64,000 bases of DNA from Alphaproteobacteria bacterium (GTDB lineage: Bacteria; Pseudomonadota; Alphaproteobacteria; TMED109). Of this stretch, positions 47,904 to 56,544 are shown piece after piece (within the stretch, counting starts at the first letter, position 1; the number at the start of each line of letters is the position of its first letter). The stretch covers positions 12,675 through 76,674 of the forward strand of contig JAGWAT010000001.1 in assembly GCA_021296265.1 (NCBI GenBank), given 5' to 3'. Made by a program: the position numbers and the translations under genes. Below the pieces are notes generated by a model that worked only from the letters and a program-made list of their open reading frames with translations, had not been told where the DNA came from and did not search any database.

Positions 47904-48817
47904 TGGTCGACAAGCGCGTGGTGGTCCTCCATGGCGGCACGTCAGATGAGCGTGAGGTCTCGTTGCGAAGCGGGGCAGCCGTCGTGGATGCGCTGGATGC
48001 CAGCGGGCTGCAGGTCGATGCATTCGATCCGCGTTTCGGCGTCCAGGCGCTCGCCCGCGCGCTCGCGCCACCCGGGACCGTCGTCTTCAACGCCTTGCAC
48101 GGCGGGACGGGCGAGAACGGCTCGGTTCAGGGCCTGCTGGAGGTGATGGGCGTGCCCTACACGCATTCCGGGGTGCGGGCATCGGCGCTGGCGATGGACA
48201 AGTCTGTGTCGCGCGACATCTTTGCGGCCCACGGACTGGAGGTGGCCCGAGGTCTCGTCGTGTGCCGCGACGAGTTGGCCGCGTGCGATCCGCTGCCGCG
48301 ACCCTATGTCGTCAAGCCGTTGGCGGGTGGATCCAGCATCGGGGTGGTGATCCTCCAAGCCGGCGCCGCTCGACCGGTGCCGGCGCCGGGCGCCGGGCGG
48401 GAGCCGGTGCTGGTGGAGGAGTACGTTCCCGGCCGGGAGCTCACGGCGGCGGTGCGCGACCAGGAACCCCTGTCCCTGCTCGAGATCCGGCCGCATGGCG
48501 GCTTCTACAGCTACGACAGCAAGTACAACTCGGACCGCACACGGTACGTGGAGCCGGACGATCTCCCGGATGACGTTCGGACGGCGGTACTGCAGGCCGC
48601 GGTGCGCGCGCACGCGTTGCTGGGCTGCCGCGGGGTCACGCGCGCCGATTTTCGCCTCGACGACACGACCGGGGGCCACCGCCTGGTTCTGCTCGAGGTC
48701 AACACCCAACCCGGCCTGACCCGGACGTCGCTTGTGCCCAAACTGGCCCGGCAGTCCGGGGTCAGCTTCGAGGAACTTTGCCTGTGGCTGCTGGAGGACG
48801 CGTCGTGTCCTCGGTGA
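47900..48817 (+). CDS. ddl: D-alanine:D-alanine ligase
   Basis: Ddl makes the D-Ala-D-Ala dipeptide used by MurF. The 305-residue ATP-grasp protein begins with VVVLHGGTSDEREVSLRSG. It has NALHGGTGENGSVQGLLE, PYTHSGVRASALAMDKS, VVKPLAGGSSIGV, the omega-loop region YSYDSKYN, RADFRLDD and EVNTQPGLTRTSLVPKLA. Two adjacent ATGs (47900 and 47903) overlap the murB stop; the first is used. The ftsQ start lies inside its last codons. Confidence 0.94.
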   Translation: MMVDKRVVVLHGGTSDEREVSLRSGAAVVDALDASGLQVDAFDPRFGVQALARALAPPGTVVFNALHGGTGENGSVQGLLEVMGVPYTHSGVRASALAMDKSVSRDIFAAHGLEVARGLVVCRDELAACDPLPRPYVVKPLAGGSSIGVVILQAGAARPVPAPGAGREPVLVEEYVPGRELTAAVRDQEPLSLLEIRPHGGFYSYDSKYNSDRTRYVEPDDLPDDVRTAVLQAAVRAHALLGCRGVTRADFRLDDTTGGHRLVLLEVNTQPGLTRTSLVPKLARQSGVSFEELCLWLLEDASCPR

Positions 48818-49569
48818 AGTGGCGTTGTCGCCGGGTGCTGGTGGTACCGGCGCTAGTCGGCGCGGCGGTGGCTGCGTGGGTGTGGAGCGACGCGTTCGAC
48901 CGTCTGGCCGCAGCGGCCAGGGCAGTGAGCATCCATGCCGGACTGACGGTCAACGAGGTGTGGGTCGAGGGTCATAGCCGGACCGATCGATCCGCGCTGA
49001 TCCGCGTCCTGGCGGTGCCCGTCGGAGAACCCAGCTTGTTCGTCGACCTCCATGTGGTGCTCGCCAAGGTACGGGAACTGGGCTGGGTCGCGGACGCCCA
49101 AGCGCGCATCCGTCTCCCCGGGCGACTGCAGGTGTCCTTGCAGGAACGCACCCCGGCCGCCCTCTGGCAGACCGGCGGCATGCTGTACGCCATCGAATCA
49201 TCGGGACATGTCATCGAGCCGGTGGCATTCCGCGACTTCCCGGACTTGCTGCTGGTGGTCGGGGACGGCGCCAACGCGAAGCTTGAGGACCTTGCTCAGT
49301 TGTTCGCGGCGCAGCCCCGGGTTGCCGAGCACGTGGACGCCGCGATCCGCGTGTCCGGGCGGCGCTGGACGCTGCGGACGGACACGGGGTTGATCGTGCA
49401 CCTGCCGGAAGCCGACCCGGCGGCCACACTGGCCAAGCTGGAAGGACACGTTGGCGGGCTGGCGGCGCTTGGCCCGAGCATCGAGGCCGTCGACCTGCGG
49501 GTACCGGGACGCATCGTCGTGCGCAAGCGCGCCGCCCCCGAGGCGCCGAGGTTGCGGGACGGAGTCTAA
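48805..49569 (+). CDS. ftsQ: Cell division protein FtsQ
   Basis: FtsQ links early cytoplasmic and late periplasmic divisome proteins. The 254-residue protein has a basic N-terminus, one membrane helix (VLVVPALVGAAVAAWVWS) and a POTRA domain (LTVNEVWVEGHSRTDRSALIRVL). A beta domain follows with LGWVADAQARIRLPGRLQVSLQERTPAALWQ. GTG 48805 is chosen because GGAGG lies exactly seven bases before it; GTG 48814, which overlaps the ddl stop as GTGA, has poor spacing. Confidence 0.93.
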   Translation: MSSVKWRCRRVLVVPALVGAAVAAWVWSDAFDRLAAAARAVSIHAGLTVNEVWVEGHSRTDRSALIRVLAVPVGEPSLFVDLHVVLAKVRELGWVADAQARIRLPGRLQVSLQERTPAALWQTGGMLYAIESSGHVIEPVAFRDFPDLLLVVGDGANAKLEDLAQLFAAQPRVAEHVDAAIRVSGRRWTLRTDTGLIVHLPEADPAATLAKLEGHVGGLAALGPSIEAVDLRVPGRIVVRKRAAPEAPRLRDGV

Positions 49570-49571
49570 GC

Positions 49572-50789
49572 GTGACGGACGTGTACTCGGTGCTGGATGT
49601 CGGGGCAGAGAAGATCTGCTGCCTGATCGCTGCCCGCGAGCCCGGCCGGGCGCTGACTGTGATCGGCAGTGGCCAAACGCGTTCCGAAGGGTTCGACAAT
49701 GGGGTGGTGACCGACATGTACGCCCTGCCCACGGCCATTCGGAAAGCTGTCCGCCGGGCCGAGGAGATGGCCGACGGCCAGATCACGCAGGTCATCGCGA
49801 CGCTGCCCTGCGCGCAGCCGACGTCGACGCACCAGGAACTCCCGCCGTTCCAGATCAATGGGGGGCGGATCACGGAGCAGAGTTTCAGCGAAATGCGGCT
49901 CGATGACCCGAGCGACGACGATACGGGGACAAGCAGGATCGCCCACGCACTGCCCGTCAGATATGAGCTGGACGGAAGCCGGGTGGACGATCCGGTCGAC
50001 ATGGTGGGCAATCTTCTGCGGATCAACGTGCACCTCGTGCATGCCGAACGCTCTGTCGGGTGGAATCTCGAGACGTGTCTGGCGGACGCCCAGATCGAGG
50101 TCAAGGCCCTGGTGTTCCCGGCACTGGCGGCCGGCCTCGCCGTCATGACCGAGGAAGAGCGGCGCATCGGATCCGTGGTGATCGATGTTGGCGCGAGTCG
50201 GATATCGCTCGGGATCTTTCACGAGGACGCACTCGTCTATACGTGGGCCTGCGCCGGCGGGGGTGACTACTTCACCCGCGATCTGGCGCGAGGTCTCGGG
50301 GTGTCGCTGCGGGAAGCGACGCGCATCAAGAAGTTTCACGCATCGACGGTGATCGGCGAGGGCCTCGGGCCGGTATTGGTCCAGCCGCACGAAGCGGAAA
50401 CCGAGGACGAGCGGATCGAGATCCCGGCCAAGGCCGTGAACCAGATTGTGGCGTCGCGCGCCAAGGCCATGTTCGAGGAGCTTGCGGAGGTGCTCGCCAG
50501 CAGCGGCTTCCCGCAGGAAATGGGCGGCGTCGTCGTGCTGACCGGCGGCGGCAGCCAGATCCGCGGGTTCGCCGACGCCGCCAGCAAGGTGCTGGCCCGG
50601 CGCGTGCGCCTGGGGCGTCCGGAGGGCGTGCAAGGGCTCCCGGAAGCGCTTCGCAAACCCGAATTCGCTGTGCTCGTGGGCCTTCTCCGGTACGCCGAGG
50701 ATCCCCCCCGCGAGTTTCTTTCCCGAGCGTTGCCATCCAGGGCCGGCGGTCTTCGCGCCGCGTTCCGTTGGCTCCGAGAGAATTTCTAA
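49572..50789 (+). CDS. ftsA: Cell division protein FtsA
   Basis: FtsA is the actin-like anchor that tethers FtsZ to the membrane. The 405-residue protein has VYSVLDVGAEKICCLIA (phosphate 1), the 1C domain, IGSVVIDVGASRISLGIF (phosphate 2), VVVLTGGGSQIRGF (adenosine motif) and a C-terminal amphipathic helix LRAAFRWLRENF for membrane binding. GTG 49572 has GGAG upstream and lies two bases after the ftsQ stop. ftsZ follows 41 bases after its stop. Confidence 0.94.
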   Translation: MTDVYSVLDVGAEKICCLIAAREPGRALTVIGSGQTRSEGFDNGVVTDMYALPTAIRKAVRRAEEMADGQITQVIATLPCAQPTSTHQELPPFQINGGRITEQSFSEMRLDDPSDDDTGTSRIAHALPVRYELDGSRVDDPVDMVGNLLRINVHLVHAERSVGWNLETCLADAQIEVKALVFPALAAGLAVMTEEERRIGSVVIDVGASRISLGIFHEDALVYTWACAGGGDYFTRDLARGLGVSLREATRIKKFHASTVIGEGLGPVLVQPHEAETEDERIEIPAKAVNQIVASRAKAMFEELAEVLASSGFPQEMGGVVVLTGGGSQIRGFADAASKVLARRVRLGRPEGVQGLPEALRKPEFAVLVGLLRYAEDPPREFLSRALPSRAGGLRAAFRWLRENF

Positions 50790-50830
50790 CCAAGCGCGGA
50801 CGAGGTGTCCGAGCTCACATGGAGATCACC

Positions 50831-52858
50831 ATGCCAATCAGCATCAGTGTCCCTGAAGACCTCGATTTCAAGCCGAGGATCACGGTCGTCGGTGTAGGTG
50901 GCGGCGGATGCAACGCCGTCGACCACATGATCGAAAGCAAGCTCGAAGGCGTGTCATTCGTGGCCTGCAACACCGACCTCCAGGCGCTCCGACGTTCCAC
51001 CTGCCCGGTCCGGGTTCGGCTGGGCCTAGACAGCACGCAGGGCCTCGGCGCCGGTTCCAATCCCACCGTCGGCCGGGAGGCTGCGGAGGAGTCGATCGAC
51101 GAGGTGATGGACGCCATCGGCGACACGCACATGCTGTTCATCGTGACCGGTTTCGGCGGCGGCACGGGGACCGGGGCCGTCCCGGTCATCGCCCGTGCGG
51201 CCCATGAACGGGGGATCCTGACGGTCGCCGTGGTGACGACGCCGTTCACGTTCGAGGCGGTCAATCGGACGGAGGTGGCCCAGGCGGGCCTGCAGGAACT
51301 GCGCAAGGCCGTCGACACGTTCGTCGTGATTGCGAACCAGAAGCTGTTCGATGTGCAGACCGACGGGATGAGCCTGCTCGACTCGTTCCGGCTGGTTGAC
51401 AACGTCCTCTACGACGGGGTCAGGGGGATTACCGACCTCCTCATGTGCCCCGGCCTGATCAACCTGGACTTCGCCGACGTCCGCTCGGCGATGAAGGACG
51501 CCGGAGCGGCCCTTATGGGTACCGGCGAGGCCACCGGCGAGAACCGGATTGAGGAGGCGACCAACGCGGCCATCAGCAATCCGCTCCTCAGCTACCAGGG
51601 ACTGGAGATGGACCAGGCAACGAGCCTGCTGGTCAACATCACGAGCAGCGCCAACGTCAGCCTCACGCAAACCGAACGGATCATGGAGATCATCCGCAAT
51701 CGCACCCACGAACGCGTCAACCTCAAGGTGGGCGTGGCCATCGACGACGACATGGGCGACACAATCCGGGTATCCGTCGTCATGGCCGGGCTTGACCGGG
51801 AGCACGCGTCTGGTCTCGATACGGCCCCACCCAGGGTCTCGGGCCATCCCTCGAATTCGCCGAAGGCCTCGCGTCCGGAGCCGCTTTCCGGCCAGGAGGC
51901 TCCCGACCGACAGGGGCATCTCGAGGTTCCTGGCGTGTTTGGTCGACCGACGTTGCACCGCGAGGGCGTCGATGCCTGCCAAGTGCCTGACGCCGACACC
52001 GGAGCGGAGACGGACCTGAACGCCTTGGACCCCGTGGGGTCTTCGGTAGCGTCGCGCACGGAACCGGTCGTCGGTCGAGCCGGTGAAGAGGCCGCGGCCG
52101 AGCTGCGGTCGCCGGAACTCGCTGACGAGATCACTCCGACTGCGGATGGTGGGCGGGTCCGCCCGCGGGCGGAACACCTCTCCGGCCAAAGCACTGGCGC
52201 GCCGCGCACGGTTGCTCCCCGGGGGAGCGGAGCGGACCGCGGCGCCGTGGAGGCGGTACCAACCGGAGCGGAGCGCCGCATGTCTGACGACCGCGTCCCG
52301 GGCGCGGAAGACGAGCCCAACGGCGTGCTGGAGGAGTTGCGAGCCGACCGCGGCAGGCCCGTGCTCCGGGCCGGCGATTCGGCTGGGCTCGCTCGGAATT
52401 CGCGGTCCGGAGCAGAGGAGAGGGAAACCGATACACGTGGGCGGAGCGGTACTGTCCGAAGCCCGGTGAAGCGCGAGCCCCGCCTCGGCAGCATGCCGGC
52501 TTCCGGCCGGATGGCGGGTGCCACTGTCGCGCGAGACACCGCGAGCACGTTGCACCTGCGCCCGGCAGTCGACGTCGGTTCCAGGAGCGGTGGGGGGGCA
52601 TCGTCCTGGACGAAACTGCTCGCTTTTCTCCCGGTTCGCCGGAAGTCCGGCAAGGACCGCCGCGAACCCTCCCTCCAGCTCCATGGATCCGGGGTGAACG
52701 CGACGGAATCCGGCAGCGGCCGCCGGTCCGCGTCCGGCCTCGCCGCCGGGCGCGATCAGGACGTGGACGCCGGGCCGACATGGGCTGGCGGCGAAGCCGT
52801 CAGCGCTCGCGCCGTGCTGGGGATCGATCCTCGGCAGATTCCCAGCTTCCGGAAGTGA
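50831..52858 (+). CDS. ftsZ: Cell division GTPase FtsZ with very long C-terminal linker
   Basis: FtsZ polymerises into the Z-ring. The 675-residue protein has the GTPase core: VGVGGGGCNAVDHM, CNTDLQAL, the tubulin signature GFGGGTGTGAVP, and the catalytic T7 loop NLDFADVRSAM. The core ends near residue 322. About 340 residues rich in Gly, Arg, Glu, Ser and Pro follow, apparently disordered, ending DPRQIPSFRK. The last residues resemble a short conserved C-terminal peptide that binds FtsA. Alphaproteobacterial linkers are long but usually under about 200 residues. ATG 50831 has GGAG six bases upstream; ATG 50819 is possible. The next gene is not lpxC but a convergent hugZ-like gene. Confidence 0.95.
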   Translation: MPISISVPEDLDFKPRITVVGVGGGGCNAVDHMIESKLEGVSFVACNTDLQALRRSTCPVRVRLGLDSTQGLGAGSNPTVGREAAEESIDEVMDAIGDTHMLFIVTGFGGGTGTGAVPVIARAAHERGILTVAVVTTPFTFEAVNRTEVAQAGLQELRKAVDTFVVIANQKLFDVQTDGMSLLDSFRLVDNVLYDGVRGITDLLMCPGLINLDFADVRSAMKDAGAALMGTGEATGENRIEEATNAAISNPLLSYQGLEMDQATSLLVNITSSANVSLTQTERIMEIIRNRTHERVNLKVGVAIDDDMGDTIRVSVVMAGLDREHASGLDTAPPRVSGHPSNSPKASRPEPLSGQEAPDRQGHLEVPGVFGRPTLHREGVDACQVPDADTGAETDLNALDPVGSSVASRTEPVVGRAGEEAAAELRSPELADEITPTADGGRVRPRAEHLSGQSTGAPRTVAPRGSGADRGAVEAVPTGAERRMSDDRVPGAEDEPNGVLEELRADRGRPVLRAGDSAGLARNSRSGAEERETDTRGRSGTVRSPVKREPRLGSMPASGRMAGATVARDTASTLHLRPAVDVGSRSGGGASSWTKLLAFLPVRRKSGKDRREPSLQLHGSGVNATESGSGRRSASGLAAGRDQDVDAGPTWAGGEAVSARAVLGIDPRQIPSFRK

Positions 52859-52894
52859 GGTCCTTGGGCGACTGAGCTAAGGTGCTTTCGGGTC

Positions 52895-52929
52895 CCGGCG
52901 GCGGCGCTTGGTGATCGTGCCGCCGCCGG
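52895..52929. terminator. GC-rich hairpin between convergent ftsZ and HugZ-like genes
   Basis: An 11-base perfect stem, CCGGCGGCGGC with GCCGCCGCCGG, closes a 13-base loop. It lies in the 81-base gap between two stops and could end transcripts from both directions. No T-run follows on either strand. Confidence 0.5.
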
Positions 52930-52939
52930 CCCCTAGTGG

Positions 52940-53647
52940 TTACTGGCGTCCAAGCCCACGGAGATAGGTGTCGGCCCGCTGCAGATTCTCCAGCGGGTTC
53001 GTGAACGCGAACCGATCGATCCCGGTTTCGCTTCGGAAATCCGCACCCTCGGCATCTAGGCCAATCAGATTCCACTCGGGCTGCGGATCGGGGTACCCGG
53101 GGAGGATCCAGGGCCGACACTCGGCATGCAGGGATTCGAGCAGTTGCGGTTCTGCCTCGGCAAGCCCGGTGTGGTCCGGGACCACCAGGTCCGTCGCACT
53201 CAGCCAGTGGATTGCGCCGAACCCTGCCACCAGATGCGCCGCTTCGATCACGACGCGGTACATCTTGAAATCCCCCAGCCCTGCGTACCGGCGTGCATGC
53301 GGGTATCGCCGGAGAAACCGTTCGCCGACGGCGCACCGCGGTTCCGGGATCGCGGTCCCAATCACGCTTACCCGATTTCCCGCGAGCGGTTCAGGGCCAC
53401 CGTCGTCCGCGTCGTACAGCAACGAGATTCTTGGGTCGGCGACAAGGTTCCGAGTGTGTACCGCGAGATCCGACAACAGCAGCAGCGGTTCGCCCTCCAT
53501 CGAGGTCGCGGCAAGGGCCAGCGAACCGTGCGGCCGGCTCTGATCCTGTGCCAGGGCGGTCGAGAGTGCGACCTTCGAACCCGATCGCACCAGGCGTCGG
53601 GCGAGGCGGGCATGGACGTCGGGTTCGGGCGCGGGCGGTGGCGGCAT
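52940..53647 (-). CDS. HugZ-like heme utilization/pyridoxamine 5'-phosphate oxidase-fold protein
   Basis: A 235-residue split-barrel protein. The first part (LVRSGSKVALSTALAQDQSRPHGSLALAA, LLLLSDLAVHTRNLVADPRISLLYD) is the flavin-reductase-like barrel. The second (RRYPHARRYAGLGDFKMYRVVIEAAHLVAGFGAIHWLS) matches the HugZ/DUF2470-type C-terminal region, where the His of GFGAIHW-like sequences contacts heme in characterised members. A role in heme breakdown or heme-dependent redox is inferred. ATG 53647 precedes the conserved core; upstream in-frame sequence is Arg/Pro-rich. It converges on ftsZ. Confidence 0.8.
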   Translation of the reverse strand: MPPPPAPEPDVHARLARRLVRSGSKVALSTALAQDQSRPHGSLALAATSMEGEPLLLLSDLAVHTRNLVADPRISLLYDADDGGPEPLAGNRVSVIGTAIPEPRCAVGERFLRRYPHARRYAGLGDFKMYRVVIEAAHLVAGFGAIHWLSATDLVVPDHTGLAEAEPQLLESLHAECRPWILPGYPDPQPEWNLIGLDAEGADFRSETGIDRFAFTNPLENLQRADTYLRGLGRQ

Positions 53648-53847
53648 GGCAAGCGCTAGGTGGCACGGTCGTGGCGGAGGCGCGATGCCGTCGGCATCTG
53701 CGCGGGCGCGACAGTGCACGATACCAGCAGCCGGCCCGCGACCCGAACGGGAGACCGGTCGGCTTGATCGGCTTGTGTTTCCCCTGAGTTTGTCCAATGT
53801 GGGCCGCGCCGGTTCGTAGTTTGCCGCGCAGTGCCGGGGAGGTTGCC

Positions 53848-54546
53848 GTGATCTTCAGACCTGAGTTGGTGAAAGCATGCGTATTCGACATGTTCGGAAC
53901 GCTCTTCAACGTGCACTCGAGCGTGGCGGCGTGTCAGGCAGCTCTCGGGGAGGAGGCGAGTGAGTTCAGCCGCCAGTGGCGCCGCCGGCAGCTGGAGTAC
54001 TCGTGGCTGCGGGCGGCGATGAAGCGGTACGTGCCGTTCTGGCAGCTCACCCGGGATTCACTTGATGTCACGCTCCGGGAGTTCGGCCGCGCGGCGGATC
54101 TGGAGCTCCGGGACCGGCTCCTGGAAGCGTACTTGCGGATCGAGCCCTACCCGGACGCGGGCCCGACGCTGACGGCGTTGCGAGACCGGGGCGTGCAGGC
54201 GGCGATCCTCACCAACGGCAGTCGCGAAATGACCGAGAGTGCGCTCGATTCATCGGGCCTGCACGACCGGGTTGAAGTGGTGATGAGTGCCGATGATGTG
54301 CGGACGTTCAAACCGGATCCGGCCATGTACGCGATGGCGCCGGATGTTCTCGGAGTCGAGCCGCACGAGATCGTCTTCATCTCGAGTCATCCGTGGGACC
54401 TCGCGGGCGCCACCCTCGCCCGGTTCCAGACGCTTTGGGTGAACCGTACGGATGCGGCGCACCCGGAGCTGCTCGGGTTCGGGCCCCATCTCGCGATTTC
54501 CGGGCTGGTGGAGCTGCCCGGCAAGTTTGCGGTGCGGGAACCGTGA
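53848..54546 (+). CDS. Haloacid dehalogenase, type II (L-2-haloacid dehalogenase-like)
   Basis: A 232-residue HAD-superfamily hydrolase. Motif I is VFDMFGTLFNV with nucleophile D14, motif II AAILTNGSREM, motif III FKPDPAMY, and motif IV is ISSHPWDLAGA. These match the type II haloacid dehalogenase pattern (FDAYGTL, LSNG, YKP, SSNAWD). It probably displaces halide from L-2-haloalkanoates, but other HAD substrates are possible. GTG 53848 is preceded by GGGGAGG at ideal spacing, which settles the start over an upstream ATG. Confidence 0.85.
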   Translation: MIFRPELVKACVFDMFGTLFNVHSSVAACQAALGEEASEFSRQWRRRQLEYSWLRAAMKRYVPFWQLTRDSLDVTLREFGRAADLELRDRLLEAYLRIEPYPDAGPTLTALRDRGVQAAILTNGSREMTESALDSSGLHDRVEVVMSADDVRTFKPDPAMYAMAPDVLGVEPHEIVFISSHPWDLAGATLARFQTLWVNRTDAAHPELLGFGPHLAISGLVELPGKFAVREP

Positions 54547-54687
54547 CATGGAGCGCTTGGTCCGCTCGCGTCATGGGTTTCGCGTTACAATGCGGTGCTG
54601 ACACGCGAACGTCGCATCAGTCGGTGACCGAGCGGCGCAGTGCCGTCTCTCTCGAAGTCTGTTTCGCAACCCTGTGGGAGAGCTGTA

Positions 54688-55807
54688 ATGCGTGCTGAGT
54701 TAGAGGATCTCGCGCGCGAAATTCATGCTTCCCTGGCGTTGCTAGGGAGGCATCTTTGACAAGGATGAGGCTGAGGCCCGTCTGGCCGAACTGAACGCTG
54801 CCGCCGGGGCGGGAACGCTGTGGGATGACCCTGACCGCGCCCGCCGGGTCATGCAGCAGCGGGCCAGCCTGGAGGCCCAGCTGAAGGCGCTCACCGGCCT
54901 CGAGCAGGAACTGTCCGACACCATCGAATTGCTCGCGCTCGCCGAGGCCGAGGAAGACGAGACGGCAACGTCGGAAGCTGAAGCGGATCTCCGAAAGCTG
55001 GCAGCGGAGGCGCAGCGCCGGGCCACCGAGGCGCTCCTGTCCGGCGAGGCTGACGGGAACGATTGTTTTCTGGAGATCCACGCAGGGGCCGGCGGCACCG
55101 AAAGCCAGGACTGGGCGGAGATGATGCTCCGGATGTACCTGCGGTGGGCCACGCAGCACGATTGCGGAACCGAGGAGTTGTCCAGGACCGACGGGGAAGA
55201 GGCCGGACTGAAGTCGGTGACCGTCCGGGTCAGCGGGGCCGATGCCTATGGATGGCTGAAGACGGAGAGCGGGGTCCATCGACTGGTCAGGATTTCGCCG
55301 TTTGACGCGCAGGGGCGTCGCCACACCAGCTTTGCGAGCGTTTGGATCTATCCCGTGGTCGACGACGACATCGAAGTTGAGGTAGAGGACAAGGATCTGA
55401 AGGTGGACACCTACCGGGCGTCGGGCGCCGGGGGACAACATGTCAACAAGTCCGACTCCGCGGTACGGATCACCCATAAGCCCACGGGAATCGTGGTGCA
55501 GTGCCAGAGCCAGCGGTCCCAGCACCAGAACCGTGCGACGGCGCTGCGGATGCTCAAGGCGCGCCTGTTCGAAGTGGAGTTGCAGAAGCGCGAGGAACAG
55601 CGGCAGGCGATGGAGGCGGGGAAGACCGAGATCGGCTGGGGTCACCAGATCCGTTCCTATGTCCTGCAGCCGCACCAGATGGTCAAGGACCTCCGGACCG
55701 GGGTCCAGACCAGCGATCCGCAGGCGGTGCTGGACGGCGACCTGGATGCGTTTCTGGCCGCGACCCTGGCGGCCAGACTGGGTGGGCAGGGCGCCACGGG
55801 GGCGTGA
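54688..55807 (+). CDS. prfB: Peptide chain release factor 2 (programmed +1 frameshift)
   Basis: RF2 ends translation at UGA and UAA. The reading frame is joined: 54688-54756 (23 codons), then a skipped T at 54757, then 54758-55807, giving 372 residues. The protein has the coiled-coil domain 1, the SPF stop-codon-reading tripeptide in RISPFDAQGRRH and the catalytic GGQ at residues 248-250 (SGAGGQHVNK). The C-terminal IRSYVLQPHQMVKDLRTG is also typical. ATG 54688 has GGGAG upstream. The stop overlaps the GTG of the Fic remnant by three bases. Confidence 0.96.
54744..54760 (+). promoter_or_regulatory. prfB autoregulatory frameshift site
   Basis: AGGGAGG, a three-base spacer, CTT and an in-frame TGA followed by C reproduce the known RF2 frameshift signal. 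The Shine-Dalgarno-like element is at the exact three-base distance that promotes slipping from CTT to TTT. When RF2 is scarce, TGA is read slowly, and the ribosome shifts into the GAC frame to make more RF2. Confidence 0.95.
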
Positions 55808-56424
55808 CGCGAGACGCCTGCCATTCCATTCGGGGGCGGCTGGCCGAGCAGGATCCCCCAAGTCTCTCCCGACCGGAATTGCGACCGGCGTGTTCGCGTG
55901 CTGGCCTGGCACATCTCTGGTTCGTGACCATTCACCCGTTCGAGGACGGTAACGGCCGTGTCGCGCGCGCGATCGCCGATCAGGCGCTGGCGCAGTCGGA
56001 GGACTCAGGACAGCGCTTCGACAGTATGTCGAGTCAGAACCGGAAGGAACGGTCCAACAATTACGACGCACTCGAAAGTGCGCAGAAAGGCGCCCGCGAC
56101 GTCACTGACTGGCTGATTTGGTTCCTCGACTGTTTGTCGCGTGCGATTGATGGCGCCGAATCGGCTTGCGCCGATGTTCTGCGCAAGGCCGGTTTCTGGC
56201 AACGCTACGCCCGGGAGCCTTTCACCAAACGCCAAAAGGTGGTGCTCAACAGGTTTCTCGACGGATTCGAGGGCAAGCTGGTGGCAAGGAAATGGGTAGC
56301 GATCGGCAAGTGCTCAATACCGACGGCGCATCGCGACATCAATGCACTGGTCGAGCGCGAAGTCCTTCACCGCAATCCGGGAGGCAGCAAGAACACAAGC
56401 TATGACCTGGTGCTGGCGGCATGA
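55804..56424 (+). pseudogene. 5'-truncated Fic-domain AMP-transferase remnant
   Basis: The frame encodes the second half of a DUF4172-Fic type protein. It has LAHLWFVTIHPFEDGNGRVARAIAD, with an intact HPFEDGNGR catalytic motif, then FDSMSSQNRKER, an LEW-like DWLIWFLDCLSRAI helix, KAGFWQRY and the C-terminal winged-helix-like GKLVARKWVAIGKCSIPTAHRDI region. The N-terminal half, about 170 residues with the expected DUF4172 domain, is absent. Sequence before LAHLWF does not match the family. A GTG at 55804 overlaps the prfB stop as GTGA and could still drive translation of 206 residues. Either a remnant or a cut-down active protein; remnant is preferred. Confidence 0.7.
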
Positions 56425-56544
56425 GCTTGATTGCCAACTGCAGCTCGTTGCACGCTGCGGTGCGATGCCGGGTGACGTGGTCTCGCCTCGTCCAGCAAGG
56501 TCGAGCGCAAGACGTCAACGGAAGGTGCCGGGGCGGGTATCGGC

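Noticed and set aside
46578-48071. Long open frame antisense to murC, murB and ddl
   Set aside because: It spans three overlapping well-supported genes and has no recognisable domain.
54586-54591. TACAAT as a -10 box for prfB
   Set aside because: No matching -35 box at 16-18 bases, so it was not listed as a promoter.
54757-54757. Frameshift in prfB as a sequencing error or pseudogene
   Set aside because: The Shine-Dalgarno-like element, slip codon and TGA-C context are the known programmed signal.
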